The notes: generated from the sequence alone by a model not told the origin. A stretch of DNA of 64,000 nt from Klebsiella michiganensis (GCA_000963575.1 CP011077.1:1302001-1366000); one strand, 5' to 3'; shown: positions 1-8,779, counted from the first letter of the stretch. Numbers and translations are program-made.

Positions 1-625
1 TATTTTTAGCATGGACGGGGACGCCGCGCCCTTACCTGACATTGCACGGGCGACAAGACAGGCAGGCGGCTGGTTGATGGTCGACGATGCCCACGGTATT
101 GGTGTCCAGGGCCTGGAGGGGCGAGGCAGCTGCAACCTGCAAAAAATCAAACCAGATATTCTGGTCGTGACCTTTGGGAAAGCCTTTGGCGGCAGCGGCG
201 CGGCGGTATTGTGCCGCGAAGATGTGGCAACTTATCTGCTGCAGTTTGCCCGACACTTGATATACAGCACCGCCATGCCGCCGGCGCAGGCCGTCTCGCT
301 TCAGGCCGCGTTAAAGGTGATTCAACAGGGAGATGAACACCGAGCAAAACTTGCTGAAAATATTCAACGTTTTCGACAGGGGGCCGCCCGACTCTCGCTG
401 AATCTGGCGGATTCCGGCAGCGCTATACAGCCGCTGATAGTGGGTGATAATCAGCGCACGCTGGATCTCGCCTCCCGCCTGAAAGAGCGGGGTTTCTGGT
501 TAACCGCCATTCGCCCGCCTACCGTTCCCCCCGGAAGCGCCCGCCTGCGTATCACCCTCACGGCGGCCCACACCTCAGGCGACATAGACGCATTGCTGGA
601 GGCGCTCCATGACTCAGCTTGTTGA
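1..625 (+). CDS. bioF: 8-amino-7-oxononanoate synthase, C-terminal part
   Basis: This is the 3' part of BioF, the PLP enzyme that condenses pimeloyl-ACP with alanine in biotin synthesis. The 5' end lies outside the window; the open frame runs in from base 2. Visible marks are the D-x-A-H-G-x-G segment (VDDAHGIG) and the PLP-lysine segment TFGKAFGG, followed by the normal C-terminal domain. About 207 residues remain of a family of roughly 385. It overlaps the start of bioC by 17 bases, so the two are translationally coupled in the bioFCD operon. Confidence 0.97.
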   Translation, partial: IFSMDGDAAPLPDIARATRQAGGWLMVDDAHGIGVQGLEGRGSCNLQKIKPDILVVTFGKAFGGSGAAVLCREDVATYLLQFARHLIYSTAMPPAQAVSLQAALKVIQQGDEHRAKLAENIQRFRQGAARLSLNLADSGSAIQPLIVGDNQRTLDLASRLKERGFWLTAIRPPTVPPGSARLRITLTAAHTSGDIDALLEALHDSAC

Positions 626-1367
626 TAAAGTGGCCGTTGCCGCGGCGTTTAGTCGGGCTGCCGGCAGCTATGAGCGCTTTGCCGAGTTACAGCGTGTCTG
701 CGGCGATAACCTGCTGGCAGAGGTGACAAACCGCCCCGCAGCCAGCGTGCTGGATGCGGGCTGCGGCACCGGCTGGTACAGCCGAATCTGGCGGGATAGA
801 GGAAGCGAAGTTCTGGCGCTGGATATTTCGAAAGCGATGCTTGAGCGGTGCCGGCAAACCCAGTCGGCGCATCGTTTCCTGGAAGGAGATATTGAGTCTG
901 TTCCGCTGGACGATGAGCAGGTCGACCTGGCGTGGAGCAATCTTGCCGTTCAGTGGTGTGGCAATCTGCAGCAAGGTTTATCCGAGCTTTACCGCGTGAC
1001 AAAACCGGGTGGGTGCGTTGCATTTACTACGCTTGCGGCAGGTTCACTGCCTGAACTGCATGAGGCCTGGCGTGGGATCGATACACGGGCGCATGCCAAC
1101 CAGTTTTTATCCTTGACCGAGATAGAACAGGCGTGTCGACCGTGGCGTTGCGTATTAGCCAGCCGCACGGTCAGCCAGCGCTTTCCCGACGCCATGAGCG
1201 CTATGCGCTCGCTGAAAGGCGTAGGCGCCACCCACCTGCACGATGGTCGCAAAAATACCCTGCTGACGCGCGGGCAGCTGCAGCGGCTGAGCGCAGCGTG
1301 GCCCCGGCAAGACGGGCAGTACTCTCTTAGCTGGCAGATAATTTTTGGAGTAATTGAACGTGATTAA
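609..1367 (+). CDS. bioC: malonyl-ACP O-methyltransferase
   Basis: BioC methylates the free carboxyl of malonyl-ACP so that the fatty acid cycle can build the pimeloyl chain of biotin. The 252-residue product has the class I SAM-binding motif (VLDAGCGTGW, about residues 46-55), an acidic end of the second strand (ALDIS) and the BioC-typical segment WSNLAVQWCGNL. Length matches E. coli BioC (251). The ATG lies inside the end of bioF and the stop overlaps the GTG of bioD, giving a tight operon. Confidence 0.97.
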   Translation: MTQLVDKVAVAAAFSRAAGSYERFAELQRVCGDNLLAEVTNRPAASVLDAGCGTGWYSRIWRDRGSEVLALDISKAMLERCRQTQSAHRFLEGDIESVPLDDEQVDLAWSNLAVQWCGNLQQGLSELYRVTKPGGCVAFTTLAAGSLPELHEAWRGIDTRAHANQFLSLTEIEQACRPWRCVLASRTVSQRFPDAMSAMRSLKGVGATHLHDGRKNTLLTRGQLQRLSAAWPRQDGQYSLSWQIIFGVIERD

Positions 1368-2043
1368 AAAATGGTTTGTGACCGGCACCGATACCGAAGT
1401 AGGAAAGACCGTCGCTAGCTGTGCGCTGCTGCAGGCGGCGAATACTGCCGGTTATCGTTCCGTGGGCTATAAGCCCGTGGCCTCTGGCAGTGAAATGACG
1501 CCTGAGGGCATTCGCAACAGCGACGCGTTAGCGCTGCAGCGCAATAGTGCGGTCAAACTGCCGTATGAGGAGATCAATCCGCTGGCTTTTCTTGAGCCGA
1601 CCTCTCCGCACATCATTAGTGCTGAAGAGCAACGCCCGATTACCTTTTCTGCTATGTCCGCAGGGCTGGAAAAACTGGCTCACAAAGCCGACTGGATTCA
1701 GGTTGAGGGAGCGGGAGGCTGGTTTACGCCGCTATCAGACACCACGACATTTGCCGAATGGGCCATCAGCGAGCAGCTGCCGGTCATTCTGGTCGTGGGC
1801 GTGAAGCTTGGCTGCATTAATCATGCGATGCTCACGGCGCAGGCGGTGCTGGCGGCCGGGTTGCCGCTGGCAGGCTGGATAGCAAACGGCGTTCAACCAG
1901 CCGGAAAAAGGCACGCAGAATATCTTGCCACCCTCAAACAGCGGCTGCCGGCCCCGCTGCTGGGAGAGATTCCCTGGCTTGAGGATATCGGCGATCAAAC
2001 CGCGCTTGGCCACTACCTCAATCTCACCGTTATTACGGCCTAA
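1360..2043 (+). CDS. bioD: ATP-dependent dethiobiotin synthetase
   Basis: BioD carboxylates 7,8-diaminononanoate and closes the ureido ring to give dethiobiotin. The N-terminal P-loop is FVTGTDTEVGKTVAS and the 227-residue length fits the family. I chose the GTG at 1360 because GGAG at 1347-1350 stands nine bases upstream; the TTG at 1354 would leave only three bases and is unlikely. The start overlaps the bioC stop by eight bases. Last gene of the bio operon; no strong terminator hairpin seen directly after it. Confidence 0.95.
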   Translation: MIKKWFVTGTDTEVGKTVASCALLQAANTAGYRSVGYKPVASGSEMTPEGIRNSDALALQRNSAVKLPYEEINPLAFLEPTSPHIISAEEQRPITFSAMSAGLEKLAHKADWIQVEGAGGWFTPLSDTTTFAEWAISEQLPVILVVGVKLGCINHAMLTAQAVLAAGLPLAGWIANGVQPAGKRHAEYLATLKQRLPAPLLGEIPWLEDIGDQTALGHYLNLTVITA

Positions 2044-2219
2044 GCCGCAAGGCGACTGCAACAAAAGCCACGCCCGCAGCGAAGCCTCGGGCTGGCTCCC
2101 GCTTTAACATTTTCCCTAAAGACAAGGATTCTTTCCCGGTAGCAACGTCGATAGAGTATTTCATGATTTCAGTTGTCATGTGACAACCTTTATGAGATGC
2201 TTTTTTAGCCGGAGGAGAT

Positions 2220-2480
2220 ATGGCAAGAAAACGGCACCCGCAAAAAGAGATAGAGGCGGCATTAAGCTACGCAGAATGTCAGGGCTGGCGGGTGAAAGAG
2301 GGCGGCTCGCATTGCTGGGGAAAACTTTATTGCCCATGGAATGATAAAGCATGCCGGTGCGGGGAGTTTTGCATCAGCTGTGTCTGGGGCACGCCTCGCA
2401 GCGCAGAGAACCATGCCAGACAAATTCGCAGGCTTGTGGATGGATGTGCAAATATGGCCCCACGCAGCGCCCTGCATTAA
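2220..2480 (+). CDS. HicA-like small cysteine-rich protein (possible toxin)
   Basis: An 86-residue protein with a good ribosome site (GGAGGAGA) before its ATG. It looks like a HicA-type double-stranded-RNA-binding-fold toxin: an N-terminal helix ending in GW, then G-G-S-H (the place of the catalytic His in HicA), two strands, and a basic C-terminal helix (ARQIRRLV). It differs from HicA by having six cysteines between residues 33 and 56, including a C-x-C-x3-C-x2-C cluster that may bind metal. It is followed 13 bases later by a helix-turn-helix gene, the toxin-then-antitoxin order of hicAB. The functional call is inference from motif and context only. Confidence 0.5.
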   Translation: MARKRHPQKEIEAALSYAECQGWRVKEGGSHCWGKLYCPWNDKACRCGEFCISCVWGTPRSAENHARQIRRLVDGCANMAPRSALH

Positions 2481-2493
2481 CAAGGAGAAGGCC

Positions 2494-3012
2494 ATGGCGG
2501 CATACACGTTTACGCTTATTTTTACGCTACCCAAAGGGCAAAAAGATCCGGAGAAGTGGGTTGGTGCGCTGGGCGCCGGGGGGTGTGATGATGCTCTGGT
2601 TGGTATCGGTGTGACGGGGCGTATTGCCCTGAATTTCATCCGCGAGGCCGACACCGCAGAAGATGCCTTGCTCAGCGCGCTGAAGGACGTTTCAGGCATT
2701 ATTCCTGGCGCTTTATTGGCTGAGGCGGCTCCTGATTTGGTGGGGTTGAGTGACGTAGCGGAACTGCTGGGCGTGTCCCGGCAGTATATACGCAAGATCA
2801 TGGTTTCCCGGGAGGCATTTCCAGCGCCGGTACATGACGGGAAAACCGCGCTGTGGAATCTCGAGGCGGTTTTACGCTGGATGAACAGCTCAGGCGTGAA
2901 GGCCATACCTTCGCCTTTGCTGGATATCGCAAAAGTGACCCGGCAGTGCAACCTGCATCGCGCGATGGCGGATCTCAATCCAGCATTTCAGACCAAGCTG
3001 AAAAACCTCTAG
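2494..3012 (+). CDS. helix-turn-helix protein, candidate antitoxin partner
   Basis: A 172-residue protein beginning at ATG 2494 behind AAGGAGAAG. Residues 1-75 form a small alpha/beta domain that ends in a HicB-like stretch (NFIREADTAEDALLSAL). Residues about 88-130 are an AlpA/excisionase-type helix-turn-helix (LSDVAELLGVSRQYIRKIM, then a wing ending at a tryptophan and the RWMN segment). Such an arrangement fits an autoregulating antitoxin for the upstream HicA-like protein, with which it is surely co-transcribed. I do not recognise the exact family; a prophage-type regulator is the main alternative, but no other phage genes are near. Confidence 0.5.
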   Translation: MAAYTFTLIFTLPKGQKDPEKWVGALGAGGCDDALVGIGVTGRIALNFIREADTAEDALLSALKDVSGIIPGALLAEAAPDLVGLSDVAELLGVSRQYIRKIMVSREAFPAPVHDGKTALWNLEAVLRWMNSSGVKAIPSPLLDIAKVTRQCNLHRAMADLNPAFQTKLKNL

Positions 3013-3024
3013 CAGAGACCTTGC

Positions 3025-3735
3025 TCAGGGTTCAAGCCAGCCTGCAACGAGATTGTCGTCCAGCTGCGAAACATTCCCTTGTGCGACATTTCGGCCTTTA
3101 TGCAGCAGGCAAAACTTGTCCGCTACCCGGCGTATAAACGGCAGTCGCTGTTCAACCAGCAGAATCGTCAACCCGAAATCGCGGTTTAAGCGCCGAATCA
3201 GGTTGCCCATTTCCGTAATAAACCGATGCCCTCCGCCGAGAGTGGGCTCATCCAGGATCAGCAGCTTAGGTTCTAAGACCAGCGCCCGGGCAAGCGCTAA
3301 CTGCTGCTGTATATCTCCGCCGAGTTCGCCACTTTTCACCTGTCGCAGGCTGTAGAGTTCGGGAAACAGGTCATCAATCAGCGCAGGAATGACCCGGGGT
3401 GACTGATGACCCGCCATCATCGCTATCTGAAGGTTTTCCTCAACGCTAAGCTGGGAGAAGATGCGCCTGTCCTGTGGAACATAGCCGATACCCAGCGCAG
3501 TCCGGCGCTCAACGGGTTTATTGACCAGCTCCTCCGGCGGCTGACCCGCCTGTTGCCACAGCATGCTGCCGCTTTGTACCGGCAAATAGCCGGTAATGCA
3601 GTTTACGAGCGTGGTTTTTCCCTGGCCCGGCGCGCCAAGCACGCAGGTGCATTCTCCCGGGGTCAGTTCGAGGTCGAGGTTCCACAATATGTGATTATCA
3701 CCGTAAAACTGATTAACAGCGTGTAAGCTAAGCAT
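3025..3735 (-). CDS. orphan UrtE-type ABC transporter ATPase, degenerate
   Basis: The 236-residue product aligns along its length with UrtE, the second ATPase of urea/short-chain-amide importers (LivF family). Walker A (GAPGQGKTT) and Walker B (LLILDEPT) are intact, but the ABC signature LSGGQ has become LGGDI, losing the serine and one glycine that touch ATP across the dimer. No urtABCD genes are in the window. It has its own ribosome site (TGGAG) and stands alone, convergent with the HTH gene. Either a decaying relic of a urea transporter or an ATPase with a new role; I favour decay. Confidence 0.75.
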   Translation of the reverse strand: MLSLHAVNQFYGDNHILWNLDLELTPGECTCVLGAPGQGKTTLVNCITGYLPVQSGSMLWQQAGQPPEELVNKPVERRTALGIGYVPQDRRIFSQLSVEENLQIAMMAGHQSPRVIPALIDDLFPELYSLRQVKSGELGGDIQQQLALARALVLEPKLLILDEPTLGGGHRFITEMGNLIRRLNRDFGLTILLVEQRLPFIRRVADKFCLLHKGRNVAQGNVSQLDDNLVAGWLEP

Positions 3736-4430
3736 GGCTCATCTCCAGGGTTGGGGAGTCGTTTCCCCCCTTGATATGCTGCAATTAGCTTGCCAGCTTG
3801 GTGATAACACCTGAAAGAACCTCTCAGTTCAGGATAAAACTGAGTATTGCTTCCCGGTAACGGTGAAAGAGACATGCAGGCGTTAACTTTACTGCACCTG
3901 GCAGGTGCTAAAAAGAACGAATTTGGTGCAATAAAACGCCGTTTAACCTCAGGATATATCTTCATTTCGGGATCTTGCTCAAAGCGCCGGGGTATAGCGA
4001 AATCGAATGAATAAAAGCAAAAAATTTAGCAAAATTTTTTTTTTGCCCCCAACACAGAAAGATCAGGGATTTTTCCGAGTGGCTAAGCAAAAGGGCTTGA
4101 TGCAGTTATCCACCATTCCTGTGGATAACCTTGTGTATTAGAGTTAGAAAACTTGAAGAAAGCGAGAGCGGACGCGGCCTGCGGGCAAATTGACGCGAAA
4201 CCGGTCTTTGCGAAATATTCATTTAAATTCAAGTTGTTAAATAAAAGCAACCACTGCAATAAAACTGTCAAACATTAGCCAGAGGTTTCCTTACCTCGCT
4301 TGACAAATGTTAAAAGACGAAAAAATTTGGGGATAACCGCTAGCGGCTGGAGATTTATCTGCCTAAGGAGCAAATTGTGGGCAAACAACGCGGTAAAAAC
4401 GGTCGTTAGCGGGCGTAGTAAAAATGATAA
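3736..4430. other. gene-free, AT-rich spacer between urtE-like gene and uvrB
   Basis: No convincing coding region on either strand. The right half is AT-rich with homopolymer runs (near 4019-4045) and holds two inverted DnaA boxes at 4106-4128. A TTGACA hexamer at 4300-4305 could be a -35 element for uvrB, but no good -10 follows it. Confidence 0.6.
4106..4128. promoter_or_regulatory. pair of inverted DnaA boxes upstream of uvrB
   Basis: TTATCCACC at 4106-4114 and, five bases on, TGTGGATAA at 4120-4128, which reads as a perfect TTATCCACA on the other strand. DnaA binding upstream of uvrB has been described in E. coli, so a role in linking uvrB expression to DnaA is plausible. That these are functional here is inference. 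Confidence 0.5.
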
Positions 4431-4446
4431 CTGGTGTTTTATACAG
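4431..4446. promoter_or_regulatory. LexA (SOS) box of uvrB
   Basis: CTGGTGTTTTATACAG has the CTG-N10-CAG form of a LexA site with an AT-rich centre, and it stands 77 bases before the uvrB start. uvrB is a known SOS gene in E. coli, so damage induction here is expected. Confidence 0.85.
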
Positions 4447-4523
4447 TTTTCTACTGGCAAAAATCGTGCTGCCGGGTAAAATTACTCTCCGGCCCGCTCG
4501 TTTCTTCATCAGGTAGCCCGTTC

Positions 4524-6539
4524 ATGAGTAAAGCGTTCAAACTGAATTCCGCATTTAAACCTTCTGGCGACCAGCCGGAAGCAATCCTTCGCCTGAAAGA
4601 CGGGCTAGAAAATGGGCTGGCACACCAGACGCTGCTGGGTGTAACGGGGTCAGGCAAAACCTTCACCGTGGCAAACGTAATAGCCGACCTCCAGCGTCCA
4701 ACGATGGTGCTGGCGCCGAACAAAACCCTGGCGGCGCAGCTTTACGGCGAAATGAAAGAGTTCTTCCCGGACAATGCGGTTGAGTTTTTTGTCTCCTATT
4801 ACGACTACTATCAGCCTGAAGCCTATGTGCCCAGCTCTGACACCTTCATTGAAAAAGATGCCTCGGTGAACGAACACATCGAGCAGATGCGTTTGTCGGC
4901 GACCAAAGCGCTGCTCGAACGCCGGGACGTCATCGTGGTGGCATCCGTGTCGGCTATCTACGGTCTGGGCGATCCTGATCTGTACCTGAAGATGATGCTT
5001 CACCTGACGAAGGGCATGATCATCGATCAACGTTCGATCCTGCGTCGCCTCACTGAATTGCAATACACGCGTAACGATCAGGCGTTCCAGCGCGGTACGT
5101 TCCGCGTCCGAGGGGAAGTGGTCGATATCTTCCCGGCAGAATCAGACGATCTTGCGCTGCGCGTGGAGCTGTTTGATGAAGAAGTTGAAAGACTGTCGCT
5201 GTTTGATCCGCTTACCGGGCAAATCGATCAGACCATTCAGCGTTTTACCATCTACCCTAAATCGCACTACGTGACGCCGCGCGAGCGTATTGTGCAGGCG
5301 ATGGAAGACATCAAAGTTGAGCTGGCGGACCGTCGCAAAGTGCTGCTGGCCAACAACAAGCTGCTGGAAGAGCAGCGTATTACGCAGCGTACTCAGTTTG
5401 ATCTTGAGATGATGAACGAGCTGGGTTACTGCTCGGGGATTGAAAACTACTCTCGCTTCCTGTCCGGGCGAGGGCCTGGCGAACCGCCTCCGACGCTTTT
5501 TGACTATCTTCCGGCCGATGGCCTGCTGGTGGTTGATGAGTCTCACGTCACCATTCCGCAAATTGGCGGCATGTATCGCGGTGACCGCGCCCGCAAAGAA
5601 ACGCTGGTGGAATACGGTTTTCGCCTGCCGTCGGCGCTGGACAACCGGCCGTTAAAATTTGAAGAGTTTGAAGCACTGGCGCCGCAAACCATCTACGTGT
5701 CAGCGACGCCGGGTAACTACGAGCTGGAGAAATCCGGCGGTGACATAGTTGACCAGGTTGTTCGTCCGACGGGGCTGCTTGATCCGGTGATTGAAGTTCG
5801 TCCGGTGGCAACGCAGGTAGACGATTTGCTTTCAGAAATTCGCAAGCGTGTGGCAATCAATGAACGTGTGTTGGTGACGACCTTAACCAAGCGGATGGCG
5901 GAAGACCTGACCGAATATCTGGAAGAGCACGGTGAGCGCGTGCGCTACCTGCACTCGGATATCGACACCGTGGAGCGCATGGAGATTATCCGCGATTTAC
6001 GCCTCGGTGAGTTTGACGTCCTGGTGGGGATCAACCTGCTGCGAGAGGGTCTTGATATGCCGGAGGTGTCGCTGGTCGCGATCCTTGATGCCGATAAAGA
6101 AGGTTTTCTGCGCTCCGAACGGTCGCTTATTCAGACCATTGGCCGTGCGGCGCGTAACGTTAACGGTAAGGCGATTCTCTACGGCGATAAAATAACGCCG
6201 TCGATGGCGAAAGCGATTGGTGAAACCGAACGCCGCCGTGAGAAGCAGCAGCGCTATAACGAAGAAAATGGCATTACGCCGCAGGGCCTCAATAAGCGAG
6301 TCGTGGACGTCCTGCAGCTTGGCGAAGGCATGGCGAAAACCAAAGGGCGGGTTAAAACCAAAGCGCGCAGCGTGATTGAAGATGATGAAGTAGTGATGAC
6401 GCCGAAAGCGCTGCAGCAGAAAATTCACCAGCTCGAAACCAAAATGCTGGAGCACGCGCAGAATCTGGAGTTTGAAGAGGCGGCGCAGATTCGCGACCAA
6501 CTCCACAAGCTGCGCGAACTGTTTATCGCCGCGTCATAA
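4524..6539 (+). CDS. uvrB: excinuclease ABC subunit B
   Basis: UvrB is the damage-verifying helicase-like subunit of nucleotide excision repair; it is loaded by UvrA and recruits UvrC. The 671-residue product has Walker A (GVTGSGKT, residues 39-46), the beta-hairpin segment YYDYYQPEAYVP used to clamp DNA, motif II DESH, the helicase C-terminal motifs with QTIGRAARN, and a UVR domain at the C-terminus (FEEAAQIRD). ATG 4524 (MSKAFKLNSAFKPSG) matches E. coli UvrB; the frame is open further upstream but that part covers the LexA box and promoter. It converges on ybhK with ten bases between stops. Confidence 0.98.
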   Translation: MSKAFKLNSAFKPSGDQPEAILRLKDGLENGLAHQTLLGVTGSGKTFTVANVIADLQRPTMVLAPNKTLAAQLYGEMKEFFPDNAVEFFVSYYDYYQPEAYVPSSDTFIEKDASVNEHIEQMRLSATKALLERRDVIVVASVSAIYGLGDPDLYLKMMLHLTKGMIIDQRSILRRLTELQYTRNDQAFQRGTFRVRGEVVDIFPAESDDLALRVELFDEEVERLSLFDPLTGQIDQTIQRFTIYPKSHYVTPRERIVQAMEDIKVELADRRKVLLANNKLLEEQRITQRTQFDLEMMNELGYCSGIENYSRFLSGRGPGEPPPTLFDYLPADGLLVVDESHVTIPQIGGMYRGDRARKETLVEYGFRLPSALDNRPLKFEEFEALAPQTIYVSATPGNYELEKSGGDIVDQVVRPTGLLDPVIEVRPVATQVDDLLSEIRKRVAINERVLVTTLTKRMAEDLTEYLEEHGERVRYLHSDIDTVERMEIIRDLRLGEFDVLVGINLLREGLDMPEVSLVAILDADKEGFLRSERSLIQTIGRAARNVNGKAILYGDKITPSMAKAIGETERRREKQQRYNEENGITPQGLNKRVVDVLQLGEGMAKTKGRVKTKARSVIEDDEVVMTPKALQQKIHQLETKMLEHAQNLEFEEAAQIRDQLHKLRELFIAAS

Positions 6540-6549
6540 TCGACAAAGC

Positions 6550-7458
6550 TTAACCGAGCTGCTGCACGGCTTGTTCGAGGGCCGCTCGCAGCAGTTGGCG
6601 GTCGTGGCGATACCGGATGTCGCTGGCTTCCAGCGGCTGCTGAATTACCAGCCGGTCGCCCACTTCGCTGACGTCTACCTGCGGGCCAACCAACAGGGCA
6701 TCGATAACGCGTTTTCCGATGTGTTGTTCCATTAATTCAAGTTTTTGGCGCAGGGAAAGGCTGGCTGCAGCCGGGCTGAGCTCTTTGCCCAGGTTCCCGA
6801 TATACACCATTGGGGCTGGCGTGCGGCGCAGCGCCTGATCCATCTCTTCCAGCAGCAGTATCGGCATCAGGCTGGTGTAAAAACTGCCGGGACCAATCAG
6901 AATTAAATCGGCCTCGGCGATGGCCTCTAAGGCTTCACGCGTGGAGGGAACTTTCGGGTAGACCGCCAGATCCTGTGGTGGATTGAGCAACTGGTCGATA
7001 CTCACTTCGCCGTAAACGGTGTTGCCCTGATCGTCGGTAGCCATTAAATCGACCGGATGTTCCGACATTGGAATCAGCTGTGCATCCACCTTCAGCAGAT
7101 TACGAATTAAATTGATTGCCTCCAGGGGGCGCACGCTGAGGTGATCCAGCGCCTTTAACATCAGGTTTCCGAGGTTATGTCCTGAAAGTTCGCCGTTACC
7201 GCTAAAACGGTACTCAAACATTGTTGATGCCACGCTTGGTTCGGTGATTAGCTGGTTCAGGCAGTTGCGCATATCTCCCCAGGCAATCCCACCTTCAGAG
7301 CGTCGAATGCGTCCGGTTGAGCCGCCGTTGTCGGTAGTGGTGACAATGCCGGTTAAACGTGAGCCAAGAGAGGAGAGGGATGACATTACGCGACCCAGGC
7401 CGTGCCCGCCGCCCAGCGCGACAACCCGATCAAGATCTGCAAGCGTGCGATTACGCAT
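6550..7458 (-). CDS. ybhK: YvcK/CofD-like protein (gluconeogenesis factor family)
   Basis: A 302-residue homologue of E. coli YbhK and Bacillus YvcK, a Rossmann-like family related to CofD. The nucleotide-binding glycine segment ALGGGHGLGR is at residues 14-23 and TTDNGGSTG follows at about 41-49. YvcK proteins bind UDP-sugars and affect carbon flux and wall homeostasis in Gram-positives; the role in enteric bacteria is not settled. Its 5' region faces the moa riboswitch leader. Confidence 0.93.
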   Translation of the reverse strand: MRNRTLADLDRVVALGGGHGLGRVMSSLSSLGSRLTGIVTTTDNGGSTGRIRRSEGGIAWGDMRNCLNQLITEPSVASTMFEYRFSGNGELSGHNLGNLMLKALDHLSVRPLEAINLIRNLLKVDAQLIPMSEHPVDLMATDDQGNTVYGEVSIDQLLNPPQDLAVYPKVPSTREALEAIAEADLILIGPGSFYTSLMPILLLEEMDQALRRTPAPMVYIGNLGKELSPAAASLSLRQKLELMEQHIGKRVIDALLVGPQVDVSEVGDRLVIQQPLEASDIRYRHDRQLLRAALEQAVQQLG

Positions 7459-7531
7459 AGAAAAGATAATCCTTAAGAGGCATACAGGCGCTTAAGGTAG
7501 CGTAAAAGTGCCAAAAAGACGATTCTTGCTC

Positions 7532-7540
7532 TGTGGATAA
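7532..7540. promoter_or_regulatory. single DnaA box
   Basis: TGTGGATAA reads as TTATCCACA on the minus strand, a full-consensus DnaA box, in the ybhK/moaA divergent spacer. A single 9-mer may be chance. Confidence 0.25.
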
Positions 7541-7677
7541 TGATGCATATCAAAGTAAAAGTTAGCTTTTTAAGTACTCTGTAGCGAAATTAAGCAATCA
7601 TCTCGTTATGTATGGATTTATATAGCGAAAACTGATATAGCGCGAAGCAAGATGTCGCGCTACTATCGCAGTAACAC

Positions 7678-7792
7678 ACACTCAAGCCCTGGTACCTAAG
7701 TCACAAGATAAGGTGCCCTGGCCGCAGCCCTTGAGGTTGCCAGGGTGCAGGAAGAAATGACTGCATCTCCCGTATTTGGAAAGGTGTATTCA
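7678..7792 (+). ncRNA. Moco riboswitch in the moaA leader
   Basis: The leader shows the molybdenum-cofactor RNA motif known before moaA in enteric bacteria. A stem pairs CTCAAG (7681-7686) with CTTGAG (7730-7735), inside which GGTACCT (7691-7697) pairs with AGGTGCC (7711-7717). A conserved GGAAGAAATGACT loop stands at 7750-7762, flanked by TGCA/TGCA, and the tail GGAAAGGTGTA carries the moaA ribosome site. Because the ribosome site is inside the element, control is probably at translation, shutting moa down when cofactor is plentiful. Confidence 0.85.
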
Positions 7793-8779
7793 GTGTCCCA
7801 GCTTACCGATGCTTTTGCGCGTAAGTTCTATTACTTGCGCTTATCAATTACCGACGTCTGCAACTTTCGCTGCAGCTATTGCCTGCCCGACGGCTACAAG
7901 CCACACGGTGTGGCCAATAAAAGCTTCCTCAACGTCGATGAAATCCGCCGCATAACCCGGGCTTTTGCCGCCCTGGGAACAGAAAAGGTGCGCCTGACCG
8001 GCGGGGAACCCTCTTTGCGCCGCGACTTTACCGAGATAATCGCCGCGGTGCGCGAAAACGCGTCGATTCGCCAGCTTGCAGTGACGACCAACGGCTATCG
8101 CCTGGCCCGGGATGTGAACGCATGGCGTGATGCGGGGCTTACCGCCCTTAACGTGAGCGTCGACAGCCTGGATGCCCGCCAGTTTCACGCCATCACCGGC
8201 CAGGATAAATTTCGGCAGGTGATGGAAGGGATTGACGCCGCTTTTAGCGTGGGGTTTGAGCGAGTAAAAGTGAACACCGTGCTGATGCGCGACGTAAACC
8301 ACAATCAGCTCGAGACCTTTCTCGCCTGGATTAAACCTCGTCCTATTCAGCTCCGCTTCATTGAGCTGATGGAAACCGGCGATGGCGGCACGCTTTTCCG
8401 TAAACACCATATCTCCGGCAAAACGATTCGTGACCAGCTGCTTGAACGCGGCTGGGTGCATCAGCTTCGCCAGCGTAGCGATGGCCCCGCCCAGGTCTTC
8501 TGCCACCCCGACTATAAAGGGGAAATCGGGCTCATCATGCCGTATGAGAAAGATTTCTGTGCCAGCTGTAACCGGCTGCGCGTTTCGTCCATCGGCAACC
8601 TTCATCTTTGCCTGTTCGGCGAGCAGGGGATTGCGCTTCGCGATCTGTTAGCGGATGACGCCCAGCAAAGCGAGCTGGAAGGGCGTATTTCTTCCGCGCT
8701 GGCGCAGAAAAAGCAAACCCATTTCCTGCATGACGGTAATACCGGCATCACCCAAAATCTGTCGTATATCGGCGGCTAG
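7793..8779 (+). CDS. moaA: GTP 3',8-cyclase
   Basis: MoaA is the radical SAM enzyme that starts molybdopterin synthesis by cyclising GTP. The N-terminal cluster is C23-x3-C27-x2-C30 (CNFRCSYC); the second cluster lies in CASCNRLR...LHLCLF; the C-terminus ends in the essential Gly-Gly. I chose GTG 7793 (328 aa, E. coli 329) over the ATG/GTG starts further up because those lie inside the riboswitch, and AAGG at 7781-7784 is correctly placed. Confidence 0.97.
   Translation: MSQLTDAFARKFYYLRLSITDVCNFRCSYCLPDGYKPHGVANKSFLNVDEIRRITRAFAALGTEKVRLTGGEPSLRRDFTEIIAAVRENASIRQLAVTTNGYRLARDVNAWRDAGLTALNVSVDSLDARQFHAITGQDKFRQVMEGIDAAFSVGFERVKVNTVLMRDVNHNQLETFLAWIKPRPIQLRFIELMETGDGGTLFRKHHISGKTIRDQLLERGWVHQLRQRSDGPAQVFCHPDYKGEIGLIMPYEKDFCASCNRLRVSSIGNLHLCLFGEQGIALRDLLADDAQQSELEGRISSALAQKKQTHFLHDGNTGITQNLSYIGG

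Noticed and set aside
1354..1359. TTG start for bioD
   Set aside because: Only three bases from the ribosome site; GTG 1360 is properly spaced.
2220..3012. Prophage remnant
   Set aside because: The HTH protein could come from a phage, but no integrase, att repeat or structural phage gene is near.
4434..4523. Longer N-terminus for UvrB
   Set aside because: This 30-codon extension covers the LexA box and is absent from UvrB proteins; ATG 4524 gives the normal start.
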